The notes under the pieces are model-generated. The model made no database searches and was not told the origin of the DNA. It was given only the letters and a program-made list of their open reading frames with translations. The translations under genes and the position numbers were made by a program. Below, piece after piece: positions 7,492-14,664 of a DNA stretch of 14,676 nt. This stretch comes from Bacillota bacterium. GTDB taxonomy: Bacteria > Bacillota > Clostridia > Acetivibrionales > DSM-1351. Every line of letters starts with the position of its first letter. Position 1 is the stretch's first letter. Location: positions 1-14,676 of the forward strand of contig JAEZOA010000106.1 in NCBI GenBank assembly GCA_023441625.1, in the 5' to 3' direction.

Positions 7492-7506
7492 ATGTAGTGT
7501 ATTCAA
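7477..7506 (-). promoter_or_regulatory. Sigma-A-type promoter of the LacI-family gene
   Basis: On the minus strand TTGAAT (7501-7506) and a perfect TATAAT (7477-7482) are separated by 18 bases. Transcription would start near 7470, giving a leader of about 22 bases with the ribosome site and the ATG at 7447. Confidence 0.7.
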
Positions 7507-7603
7507 GTAAATAATGAAATTAATTTCTGAAACATTATTTTAATTTTGATTGTTGGTGGACATTTGTGTGTTAATACCGAAAACGTATATCCTTCCAACT
7601 TCA

Positions 7604-7617
7604 TGAAAACGATAATA
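7604..7617. promoter_or_regulatory. Candidate cre-like or LacI-family operator
   Basis: TGAAAACGATAATA matches the catabolite-responsive element pattern TGWAANCGNTNWCA at all but one fixed position, with the central CG in place. A weaker relative with the same GAAAACG core lies 26 bases to the left (7578-7591). Either CcpA or the adjacent LacI-type regulator could bind here. It lies far (almost 400 bases) from the operon promoter and about 130 bases from the regulator promoter, so its role is uncertain. Confidence 0.35.
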
Positions 7618-7973
7618 CAGAAAAATTGAGTCATAAAATGCTCGTATAAAAGCCCTCATAATTATGAAATCATTTCAACAACTGTCGCTTTAGGGACTAA
7701 TTATTAGAATATTATGACTTCATTACTATGTATTACTAATAGTAGTATACTTTAAATTTTGCTATTGTACTAGTACTTAAAGTATTTTTTAGATCTTTTT
7801 CGAATAATATAGTTATTGCTGTACAGATATAGGCATTGACGCAAGGTGGATACATCACGGAATAAGCTGCGCTCGTATTGGGGTAAGCTGATGGCGATAG
7901 AGCCAGTTCGTCTGATGTTTAGATTTGTATGAAATAAATTTCACAATAATTTAAAAAAATTTCACAAATGTTA

Positions 7974-8002
7974 TTGTTTGTTTCTTAAACGTGTGATACA
8001 AT
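7974..8002 (+). promoter_or_regulatory. Sigma-A-type promoter of the aldolase/ABC operon
   Basis: TTGTTT (7974-7979) and TACAAT (7997-8002) are separated by exactly 17 bases, a good sigma-A layout. Transcription would begin near 8009, leaving a leader of about 80 bases before the TTG start at 8092. The -10 box overlaps the first copy of the GTGATACA repeat, and the palindrome at 8016-8033 lies just downstream, so both are placed to control this promoter. Confidence 0.65.
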
Positions 8003-8020
8003 AATTGATGTAGTGATACA
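7993..8020 (+). repeat. Direct repeat GTGATACA, spaced by two helical turns, at the operon promoter
   Basis: GTGATACA occurs at 7993-8000 and again at 8013-8020, start-to-start distance 20 bases. The first copy overlaps the -10 box and the second covers the first transcribed bases. This phasing puts both copies on the same face of the helix, as expected for a cooperative binding site. Confidence 0.5.
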
Positions 8021-8033
8021 TATATATATGTAT
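8016..8033. promoter_or_regulatory. Perfect 18-bp palindrome just after the operon transcription start
   Basis: ATACATATATATATGTAT is a perfect inverted repeat over 18 bases. Its position at the start of the transcript fits an operator, but the alternating AT core means it could also be simple sequence. It does not contain the central CG typical of most LacI-family operators. Confidence 0.4.
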
Positions 8034-8091
8034 TAATTCAATGCGCATGAATATGAAAAGCTATACTAATACTATTATGGGAGGTGATTAT

Positions 8092-8862
8092 TTGAAGTGG
8101 AAAAAAATAAGGGATGCTTTGTCAGGAGGACCTTCAGCAATCGGCGTCCATTGTGCCAACGTGGAATCACAATTTTATGAAATGTGTGGGATATTAGGAT
8201 ATGATTATGTGTGGATTGATGGCGAACATTCCAGCATATCAAATTCTGTTATCAGCAACGCAATTATAGCTACAAATGCAGGTGGATGTGCTGCCTTTGT
8301 ACGGGCTAGATCAAATGATCCTGTTATTATCAAACCTATTTTGGAAATGGGGCCCGATGGAATTATTATCCCCATGATCAATAGTGCGCAGGAGGCGGAG
8401 AAAGCTGTAGCAGCATGCCGATATCCCCCTAGAGGAGTTCGCGGGTTTGGGCCGTTGCGTGCAAATAGATATGGCGAAATTCCAATTGAGACATATGTAA
8501 ATGAAACTAGTGATGAAATCTTAAAAATAATACAGATCGAACATAAGCAAGGTGTTAACAATCTGGACGAAATCCTTGAAGTTGATGGGATTGATGTTGT
8601 AATTTGCGGTCCTATGGATCTTTCTGCTTCGGTTGGAAAACTCGGACAGCTCAAAGATCCAGAAGTTGTAGAGCTTATGAAACAGATTCTACGGAAATGT
8701 AAGAATGCTGGAAAACCATGTGGAATCTCAATAGATAATATTGACCTTGCTAAATTCTGGATTGAAAACGGGGCTTCATTTGTTTCGGTAGGTAACCCGT
8801 ACAACTATTTCAGTACTTACAGTAAGATAATACTACCCCAGCTGCGAGAGACGGCAAAGTAA
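8092..8862 (+). CDS. HpcH/HpaI-family class II aldolase
   Basis: Members of this family are metal-dependent class II aldolases that cleave 4-hydroxy-2-keto acids or 2-keto-3-deoxy sugar acids to pyruvate plus an aldehyde. I start at the TTG at 8092: GGGAGGTGA (8079-8087) sits just before it, whereas the ATG at 8041 has no ribosome site. This gives 256 residues, the usual length. With this start the catalytic and metal residues fall at His46 (WIDGEHS), Arg71 (FVRAR), Glu150 (QIEHKQGV) and Asp176 (CGPMDLS), each one residue from the E. coli HpaI positions I recall (H45, R70, E149, D175). A GFGPLRANRYG segment for substrate binding is also present. It is the first gene of the operon with solute-uptake genes, so its substrate likely derives from the imported compound, perhaps a 2-keto-3-deoxy sugar acid. 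The exact substrate is open. Confidence 0.9.
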   Translation: MKWKKIRDALSGGPSAIGVHCANVESQFYEMCGILGYDYVWIDGEHSSISNSVISNAIIATNAGGCAAFVRARSNDPVIIKPILEMGPDGIIIPMINSAQEAEKAVAACRYPPRGVRGFGPLRANRYGEIPIETYVNETSDEILKIIQIEHKQGVNNLDEILEVDGIDVVICGPMDLSASVGKLGQLKDPEVVELMKQILRKCKNAGKPCGISIDNIDLAKFWIENGASFVSVGNPYNYFSTYSKIILPQLRETAK

Positions 8863-8883
8863 TAAGCGCCGCAAATTCTGAAG

Positions 8884-8913
8884 ACTTTATCAAGTGTTTT
8901 TTGATGAAAAAGT
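8884..8913 (+). other. Imperfect intercistronic hairpin before the solute-binding gene
   Basis: In the 141-base gap, ACTTTATCAA (8884-8893) can pair with TTGATGAAAAAGT (8901-8913) with a small bulge. There is no run of T immediately after it, so it is not a good terminator; it could be an mRNA processing or stability element that raises expression of the binding protein. Confidence 0.3.
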
Positions 8914-9003
8914 AGGGAACTTCAATAAAATGAAAAGATCAAAATCTTGAAAATCAAGGAATGAAGATTACGAGAAATTATTTCAAAATTTGGAGGTACT
9001 AAA

Positions 9004-10329
9004 ATGAAAAAACTAGCTGTTCTTATTCTAAACGCAATACTCATAGTTTCTATTTTCAGTGGATGCTCAGGGCAAAATAGTGCGTCGCAGGCTTCAGAAA
9101 CCCAATCTAATGTATCACAAGCTTCAGAAACACAAGCTGAAACTCCAAAGACAATAACTTTTTGGCACACATGGGGGGCGGCCAACCACCCGAATAAACC
9201 ACTTATTGATTATGCGGTAGATAAGGTTGAAAAAAAATATGGTGTTAAGGTAGAACAAGATTCTATGGAATTTGAAGCTTATAAGATGAAGCTTTCAACC
9301 GCATTGGCTGCAAATGAAGGACCTGATATAATCCGTGGATGGTCACTTGGATATATGAAACCACTTGTTGAAGGCAACAAACTGTTGGCACTCAATGATT
9401 ATTTAACAGAAGACTTTAAAGGTAAAATGCTTAAAGGTGCTACGGATAATATGACATTTGATGGAGTGACTTATGGTTTGCCAGTCTGCACTATTGCTTA
9501 TGGATTATATGTAAATAAGCCATTATTTGATGAAGCAGGACTAGAACTTCCTGATACATGGGACAAGCTTACTACAGCCATAAAGTATTTCCGTTCCAAA
9601 GGTGTTACTCCAATGGCACTTGGAGGTAAAACACTGACTACTACTTCATTGTATTATGATGCGATTGAATTGAGAGCAGTTGGAACTGAAAAGTTTACCA
9701 ATACACTGAAAAAGAATAGTGATTATTCTGACCCCGGATTCATGACAGCCGTAACCAAGTTTAGGGAACTAGTGGATTTAGGAGCGTTCTCTGATGCAGC
9801 AGCCGGTATGTCTAGAGATGAGTGTGAAATAGATGTATTTAATGGTAAAACTCCAATGTATTTTTCAGGCAATTGGGTGGCAGCGCAGTATTATATGGAT
9901 TCCAGTTCTGTAAATCCTGATGATATTGTTATTATGCCTATGCCAGCATGGGATGGAGCAGCTGCTGATACCAAACATATTACTGGAGCTATAGGAGATG
10001 CTTTTTACGCAAATGCATCAACCAAATATCCAGAGTTTATGGCAAATGTTCTACAGGATATGTGTTTTGGAATATCCGAAGGGTATTATAAATATGGTAA
10101 TGGAATCCCTACGTATAAGGTTGAAGGAATAACTGCACCTGATATGCCACTGTTCGTAAAATTCAACGAGTATGTGCAGAGTGCGGAATCAATTACTACT
10201 ACTCCTGAGTTTGAATATAGTGGAGATGATTTGCAGCAATACTACCAGTATTTGCAGGAACTTTTAATTAAACAACAAAGTCCAGAGCAGTTTATTGAAA
10301 ACATGAACAAGATTAGTTCTACAAAATAG
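9004..10329 (+). CDS. ABC transporter family 1 solute-binding lipoprotein
   Basis: This is the extracellular binding protein that captures the substrate and delivers it to the two permeases. It has a classic lipoprotein signal: MKK, a hydrophobic stretch and a lipobox FSGC with Cys21. A low-complexity linker follows with two copies of SQASETQ (about residues 28-41). The mature domain starts TITFWHTWGAANHP, a hallmark of family 1 (MalE-like) sugar-binding proteins, and continues with segments such as DIIRGWSLGYMKPL, LNDYLTE, YGLPVCTIAYGLYVNK, ELPDTWDKL and FSGNWVAAQYY. The 441-residue length is usual. GGAGG (8992-8996) lies seven bases before the ATG. The adjacent aldolase and YhcH-like protein suggest an acidic or keto sugar ligand, which the sequence cannot confirm. 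Confidence 0.94.
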   Translation: MKKLAVLILNAILIVSIFSGCSGQNSASQASETQSNVSQASETQAETPKTITFWHTWGAANHPNKPLIDYAVDKVEKKYGVKVEQDSMEFEAYKMKLSTALAANEGPDIIRGWSLGYMKPLVEGNKLLALNDYLTEDFKGKMLKGATDNMTFDGVTYGLPVCTIAYGLYVNKPLFDEAGLELPDTWDKLTTAIKYFRSKGVTPMALGGKTLTTTSLYYDAIELRAVGTEKFTNTLKKNSDYSDPGFMTAVTKFRELVDLGAFSDAAAGMSRDECEIDVFNGKTPMYFSGNWVAAQYYMDSSSVNPDDIVIMPMPAWDGAAADTKHITGAIGDAFYANASTKYPEFMANVLQDMCFGISEGYYKYGNGIPTYKVEGITAPDMPLFVKFNEYVQSAESITTTPEFEYSGDDLQQYYQYLQELLIKQQSPEQFIENMNKISSTK

Positions 10330-10370
10330 TATGTCTGTTCATAAAAAATATTAAGACTCGGGGGTACCAG

Positions 10371-11246
10371 ATGGATAAATTGTTAAGAGATAAAAAGGCT
10401 ATTATAGTCTTTTTATTACCAGCCAGTATATTGTTTCTTGTATGTATCATTGTTCCTATATTTATATCAGGTGGAATTAGCCTTACGGATTGGAATGGGA
10501 TGTCCACCCCGGAATTCGTTGGCCTTAAGAATTTTAAACGTCTGTTGGTACCGAGCGAAGGTTTTACTAAAGCAGCAATTAACTCGATAAAATATGCATT
10601 TTGCTCTACTTTCATTCAGGTCCCAATTGCAATGTTGCTGGCATTAGTTCTTGCCAGCAAGGTAATTGGGGAAAGATATTATCTCACCGTATTTTTCATC
10701 CCTGTTCTGATTTCAAGTGTTGTAACTGGGCAGTTGTGGATGAGAGTCTTTGATTCTCAGTACGGAATTCTGAACACTTTTTTGAACGCAGTAGGATTAG
10801 AGAGCTTAACAAGGAATTGGCTGGCAGATACAAAAACGGCACTTGGTTGCGTATTTGTGGCATTGATTTGGCAGAATATCGGTTATCATATGCTTCTACT
10901 GTACGGAGCTATCAAAACTATTCCGACAGAGATTTACGAAGCATCAAAGATTGATGGGGCTAATTTCTTCCAAACCTCTTGGAGGATTACAATACCTTTA
11001 TGTAAGCCTATGTTACGAGTATGCCTTATTTTTGCAGTTGTTGGAGCACTTAAAATGTTTGACATTTTATATGTTATGACGAATGGAGGGCCCGCCAGAG
11101 CGACTGAAGTTCCAAGTACCTTGATGGTCACTACTATATTTGGTAGGAATCTGTACGGATTTGGTAGTTCAATGGCAGTGTTTATCATCCTTGAGTGCTT
11201 CCTCTTTGCATACTTAATACGAAGGCTGGTAAAAGTAGATGAATAA
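10371..11246 (+). CDS. ABC transporter permease, MalF/UgpA type
   Basis: This is one of the two inner-membrane subunits of a carbohydrate ABC importer. The 291-residue protein has about six membrane helices, beginning with a hydrophobic segment at 11-34, and a permease signature (EAA-like loop, roughly 190-210, with YEASKIDGANFFQTSWRITI and PLCKPML) that contacts the ATPase. The DILYVMTNGGPARATE segment near 231-246 is common in the MalF/UgpA branch. The start ATG is preceded by GGGGG at 10360-10364. It overlaps the second permease gene by eight bases. No ATPase gene is present in the operon, as is common for Gram-positive family 1 sugar importers that share an MsiK-like ATPase. Confidence 0.93.
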   Translation: MDKLLRDKKAIIVFLLPASILFLVCIIVPIFISGGISLTDWNGMSTPEFVGLKNFKRLLVPSEGFTKAAINSIKYAFCSTFIQVPIAMLLALVLASKVIGERYYLTVFFIPVLISSVVTGQLWMRVFDSQYGILNTFLNAVGLESLTRNWLADTKTALGCVFVALIWQNIGYHMLLLYGAIKTIPTEIYEASKIDGANFFQTSWRITIPLCKPMLRVCLIFAVVGALKMFDILYVMTNGGPARATEVPSTLMVTTIFGRNLYGFGSSMAVFIILECFLFAYLIRRLVKVDE

Positions 11247-12114
11247 TTTTCGGATTGGACGGTCATGTGGAATGAAAATAATTGAAAAAAAGAAATTAAC
11301 TCTTCAAATGCTGTTACAAATTGCGTTAGGTATTTGGGCACTGATACAAATTTTCCCGCTATATTGGTTAATTACATTCTCCTTGAAATCCAATGACGAA
11401 ATATTTACTTCAAACGTGATTGGATTGCCGAAAGAATGGTTGTTTAGTAATTATGTAATAGCGTTAAAAGATGCTAAAGTTGGTCTGTATCTGATGAATA
11501 GCATAATAGTATCAGGTTGCACCATTGTCTTAACCCTTATTTTTGCTTTGATGGCATCCTATGCATTGAACCGTATGCGATGGAAATTAAGGAAAGCAGC
11601 GAATACTCTATTTATGCTCGGGTTAACAATACCGATTCATGCATCGCTTCTGCCTATGTTTTTAATCCTTCGCTCGACTAAGATGTTAAACACATACTTA
11701 GCACTTATTATTCCTTATACTGCTTTTGCAATTCCGATAGCAATACTAATGTTCTCTGGGTTTATGAATAGTGTTCCATTTGAAATGGAAGAGTCCGCAT
11801 GTATTGACGGGTGCAATATTTATAGCTTTTTTGCTAGGATTATGTTTCCGCTGATGAGACCGGCATTAGCTACTGTAACTATCTTCACCTTCATTACCGC
11901 ATGGAATGAGTTAATGTTTGCGAATACTTTTATCAGCAAACAGCAGTTTAAGACACTTACTGTTGGTATTAGATCCATGGTGGCTGATTATGGAGTTCAA
12001 TGGGGGCCGATTGGTGCGGGGTTAGTTGTAGCTACCCTCCCTATCCTTATCATTTATCTGTGTATTAGTCGTCAGGTGCAAGATTGTCTAGTTGCCGGTG
12101 CAGTGAAAGGTTAA
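11239..12114 (+). CDS. ABC transporter permease, MalG/UgpE type
   Basis: This is the second membrane subunit of the same importer. The sequence shows about six helices, with the first at roughly 24-48, a conserved SYALNRMRW turn (107-115), and an EAA-type loop FEMEESACIDGCNIYSFFAR followed by IMFPLMRPAL (about 181-210). A conserved TAWNELMFA stretch follows at 220-228. The 291-residue length is standard. Two starts are possible: the ATG at 11239, overlapping the previous gene by eight bases, or the ATG at 11272 (Met12), which begins MKIIEKKK; neither has a strong ribosome site, so the first eleven residues are uncertain. The gene ends 146 bases before the YhcH-like gene. Confidence 0.91.
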   Translation: MNNFRIGRSCGMKIIEKKKLTLQMLLQIALGIWALIQIFPLYWLITFSLKSNDEIFTSNVIGLPKEWLFSNYVIALKDAKVGLYLMNSIIVSGCTIVLTLIFALMASYALNRMRWKLRKAANTLFMLGLTIPIHASLLPMFLILRSTKMLNTYLALIIPYTAFAIPIAILMFSGFMNSVPFEMEESACIDGCNIYSFFARIMFPLMRPALATVTIFTFITAWNELMFANTFISKQQFKTLTVGIRSMVADYGVQWGPIGAGLVVATLPILIIYLCISRQVQDCLVAGAVKG

Positions 12115-12226
12115 GTAGCTATGTCTGGAAAAACATGCAAAAAACTAAAAGGATGAGACTGTACAGAGATGGATTGGACATATACTTAATAAACAAACTG
12201 AAAAGTGAACGCGTAAGGACAAGAAA

Positions 12227-12258
12227 ATGTACCATTTTAAAATTAGTGGGAGGTACAT
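12227..12258 (+). promoter_or_regulatory. Hairpin overlapping the ribosome site of the YhcH-like gene
   Basis: ATGTACC (12227-12233) is a perfect inverted repeat of GGTACAT (12252-12258), with an 18-base loop containing the palindrome ATTTTAAAAT. The right arm takes up the last bases of the GGAGG site (12249-12253) and ends two bases before the ATG at 12261. Folding would partly hide the ribosome site and could tune translation of the last operon gene. Confidence 0.4.
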
Positions 12259-12260
12259 CA

Positions 12261-12713
12261 ATGATTATTGATAATCTTAGAAATGCAAAATTGTATTACA
12301 ACCTTAACGATAGGATGGAGAAAGCATTTAAGTATTTACAAGAAAATGATTTTAGTAAACTTGAGCCGGGTAATTATATGGTTGATGGCAATAATGTTTT
12401 TGCACGGGTGTTAAAATATGAAAGCAATGCCATGGATTTAGGAAAATGGGAATCTCACCGAAAATATATTGATATTCAGTATTTAGTTGATGGAATTGAG
12501 AATATAGGTTATGCATTTAGAGAAGATATGAAGGTCATTCAGGAATATAACGAGGAAAAGGATTTTTTATTATTAGAAGGAAAAGGAAGTTTTTTTACTT
12601 TGAAAAGCGGAATGTTTGCTATTTTTGCTCCAGATGATACTCATATAGGTGGAATAGCCATAGATAAGCCCCAACCAATAAAAAAAGTTGTTGTAAAGGT
12701 TTCCATTTGGTAA
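12261..12713 (+). CDS. YhcH/YjgK/YiaL (EbgC-like) family protein
   Basis: This 150-residue protein belongs to the DUF386 family, small cupin-like proteins seen in sugar and sialic acid operons; some are proposed sugar anomerases and EbgC is a subunit of an evolved beta-galactosidase. Family features include MIIDNLRNAKLYYNLN at the start, a central WESHRKYIDIQYLVDG segment with a likely metal-binding His, and the later IFAPDDTHIGG and KKVVVKVSIW at the C-terminus. The ATG at 12261 has GGGAGG eight bases upstream; the frame is open further up but no ribosome site supports an earlier start. Its place at the end of the uptake operon fits a role in opening or isomerising the imported sugar. Confidence 0.88.
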   Translation: MIIDNLRNAKLYYNLNDRMEKAFKYLQENDFSKLEPGNYMVDGNNVFARVLKYESNAMDLGKWESHRKYIDIQYLVDGIENIGYAFREDMKVIQEYNEEKDFLLLEGKGSFFTLKSGMFAIFAPDDTHIGGIAIDKPQPIKKVVVKVSIW

Positions 12714-12770
12714 CTATTTGTTTATCTTCTGCAATAAAAATCGTGAACCGAATGAAGGGGTACCTAAATT

Positions 12771-12807
12771 AAAAAAATCCCAGTTTATGAGAAGCTGGGA
12801 TTTTTTT
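12771..12807. terminator. Bidirectional intrinsic terminator
   Basis: AAAAAAATCCCAG (12771-12783) and CTGGGATTTTTTT (12795-12807) are a perfect 13-bp inverted repeat with an 11-base loop, bounded by T runs in either reading direction. It can end transcription of the plus-strand operon after the YhcH-like gene and of the convergent flagellin gene, whose stop is 81 bases away. Confidence 0.9.
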
Positions 12808-12888
12808 AGATTTTTGTGTAAAATATAAAAATATAATGGCAATAGCTGTTATAACTTTTATTTTTGTTGTTGCTTCCTTAAGAATACC

Positions 12889-14541
12889 TTATCCGGCTCT
12901 TAGCAACTGAAGAACTGACTGCGGTTGCTGATTAGCTTGGGCTAACATAGCAGATGCAGCTTGAGATAAGAGATTATTTCTCGTAAATGTGGTCATCTCT
13001 TTAGCCATATCTGCGTCACGAATACGAGACTCGCTGGCAGTCAGGTTTTCTGAACTATTTTCAGAGATTGCAAACGCATGCTCAAGACGATTCTGCAATG
13101 CTCCAAAATTAGCTCTTATATGAGAAACACTATTAATTGCAGAGTCGAAACTGTCAATAGCTGTACTTGCTTGATTCACAACATCAATACTTGATATACC
13201 GAGTGTGGTACTACGTGTATCAGCCAGTGTTATGTTCATTGTATTTCCAGTATTAGCCCCTGCTTGAATCTGTAAGCTTGATAAGGTGGCTGGAGTTAAG
13301 CTAGGCCAAATTTCTTCGAATCCTGCCAGTGGATTGTCTGTGAGGCTAACTGCATCTCCAATTACACTTTCAGCATTTAAAGCAGCACCCCCATCAGCAT
13401 CTGCACCACCTATAGCACCGGTATCGGAAAAAGTGAGATCCATTGTAGCCATAAAGGCAGCTCCATTTGCAGTAAAATCAGAGGTGAAATCAGCTAAACT
13501 TGCGAAAGCTCCGGAAGATGCATTAGTCAAAGCGTCATCTAGCGTTGCTGTCTGATTCGCACTCAGATATGTCATAATATCTATGATTCCATTTCCGTTT
13601 CTTGATTTTATTTCAGCATGCATATAACGTACAGCGGCATAACCTGCTGAATAATCAATGGAGGTATTTTCCCAACTGGAAAGTTCGCTGACCACTGCTG
13701 TGAAATTTGTTCCTGAAGCAGAATCGGCAAACAGCCTTTCATCTGCACCATGGATAAACTCTGCAGTACCTTCCTTGAACCAGCTTGGCAAGGCATTAAA
13801 GTTCATTGTGCGACCCATAATGGCATGAACCATCTCATGGGCAATAATACGGTCGTTGTAAAGAGGAGCAGTTCCACCGTTTGGCAGGGTTGCAGGAATG
13901 AAATCACTAACATCAATATGAAGTTGTTGATTAGTTGCTTTTCCTGAGGCATCTACATTGTAGGAGACAGCCGCCAAATAAGACTGGGGTGTCTGGTCTA
14001 ATACAATCTGCAAAGATGCACCATCGGCCGATAATCCGTACTGTGCAAGAATACGTGCTTCACTTTGTTGCAACAAAGCACTTTTCAATGCATTAATAAT
14101 TTGATTATCTGCGTTGCTTGATTGAGGCACATTCAATAGCTTGACGGTATTAAACTCTGTATGGTTTGCTATTCTGTCAACATCTGATATTATTTGCGAT
14201 ACTTCTTCTTGAAGCATTTGTTTATCAGAATCAGTTAGAGTATCATTTGCAGCTTGAATAGATAGTTCCCGACCTCTTTGAAGTAAAGAATGTACTTCAT
14301 TTAGTGCACCATCTGCTACTTGTATCAGGGAAATACCATCCTGAATATTATTGCTGGCGCGATTCAAGCCTCTTATCTGCGCTCGCATTTTTTCTGATAT
14401 AGATAATCCGGCAGCATCGTCAGCGGCAGAATTGATTCTTAAGCCTGAGGATAATTTGTTTAGGGATTTCTGAGACTGCAAATTATTCATCCTATTTAAA
14501 CGACATGTATTTATGGAACTAATGTTGTTATTTATTCTCAT
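12889..14541 (-). CDS. Flagellinolysin: flagellin with an inserted metallopeptidase domain
   Basis: Residues 1-137 are a normal flagellin N-terminal domain (INNNISSINTCRLN, SSGLRINSAADDAAGL) and about 455-550 the C-terminal domain (SRIRDADMAKEMT, ending in LLRAG), both needed for export and filament assembly. The surface-exposed middle (about 145-370) is replaced by a zinc peptidase of the gluzincin type: HEMVH at 235-239 supplies two His ligands and the catalytic Glu236, and Glu257 in WFKEGTAEF is the likely third ligand. DYSAGYAAVRYMHAE follows (296-310). A Gly/Ala-rich spacer (375-392) links to the C-terminal part. This is the architecture of flagellinolysin, described in clostridia and other bacteria, whose filaments are proteolytic. 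GAGGAGGTG (14547-14555) precedes the ATG. All key zinc residues are present, so activity is expected but is not proven here. Confidence 0.93.
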   Translation of the reverse strand: MRINNNISSINTCRLNRMNNLQSQKSLNKLSSGLRINSAADDAAGLSISEKMRAQIRGLNRASNNIQDGISLIQVADGALNEVHSLLQRGRELSIQAANDTLTDSDKQMLQEEVSQIISDVDRIANHTEFNTVKLLNVPQSSNADNQIINALKSALLQQSEARILAQYGLSADGASLQIVLDQTPQSYLAAVSYNVDASGKATNQQLHIDVSDFIPATLPNGGTAPLYNDRIIAHEMVHAIMGRTMNFNALPSWFKEGTAEFIHGADERLFADSASGTNFTAVVSELSSWENTSIDYSAGYAAVRYMHAEIKSRNGNGIIDIMTYLSANQTATLDDALTNASSGAFASLADFTSDFTANGAAFMATMDLTFSDTGAIGGADADGGAALNAESVIGDAVSLTDNPLAGFEEIWPSLTPATLSSLQIQAGANTGNTMNITLADTRSTTLGISSIDVVNQASTAIDSFDSAINSVSHIRANFGALQNRLEHAFAISENSSENLTASESRIRDADMAKEMTTFTRNNLLSQAASAMLAQANQQPQSVLQLLRAG

Positions 14542-14583
14542 ATAGTCACCTCCTCGTATAATAAGTTTTGTAAGGTTTAAGTT

Positions 14584-14664
14584 ACTTAATTTCCAGTTAT
14601 AAACCTCACATTAATTTAACAAACTAACTGGAAAAATATTTTGGTTCCTTGATAACTTAATTTC
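14584..14664. repeat. Short direct repeat upstream of the flagellin gene
   Basis: ACTTAATTTC occurs at 14584-14593 and 14655-14664, 71 bases apart, flanking the inverted repeat. It is short and AT-rich, so chance is possible. Confidence 0.3.
14591..14633. promoter_or_regulatory. Inverted repeat in the flagellin upstream region
   Basis: TTCCAGTTA (14591-14599) and TAACTGGAA (14625-14633) form a perfect 9-bp inverted repeat with a 25-base gap, 50 to 92 bases upstream of the flagellin ATG. It could be a leader hairpin or an operator. I see no convincing sigma-28-type (TAAA, CCGATA) promoter in the 135 bases before the flagellin, so the promoter may be of another class or lie outside the window. 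Confidence 0.4.

Larger units (their letters stand above)
7448..8091. other. Long divergent regulatory region between the LacI gene and the aldolase/ABC operon
   Basis: This 644-base stretch has no intact gene. Its two ends carry promoters for the flanking genes. Between them are two GAAAACG-containing segments (7578-7591 and 7604-7617), AT-rich DNA, and an 86-base stretch of about 52% GC (7832-7917) that stands out from its surroundings. The right end holds paired TTTCACAA copies, a spaced direct repeat and a perfect palindrome. Repressor or CcpA-type operators are expected here, but which elements act is not shown. Confidence 0.6.

Noticed and set aside
7578..7591. Second cre-like site
   Set aside because: The GAAAACG core is present but about four fixed positions of the pattern are wrong, so it is noted only as a weak relative of 7604-7617.
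12084..12260. Upstream extension of the YhcH-like frame to 12084
   Set aside because: It overlaps the permease gene, has no ribosome site and does not resemble the family; the ATG at 12261 has a strong site.
13286..13555. Plus-strand open frame of 89 codons inside the flagellin
   Set aside because: It is the complement of the Ala/Ser-rich flagellin coding sequence, with no ribosome site and a biased composition.
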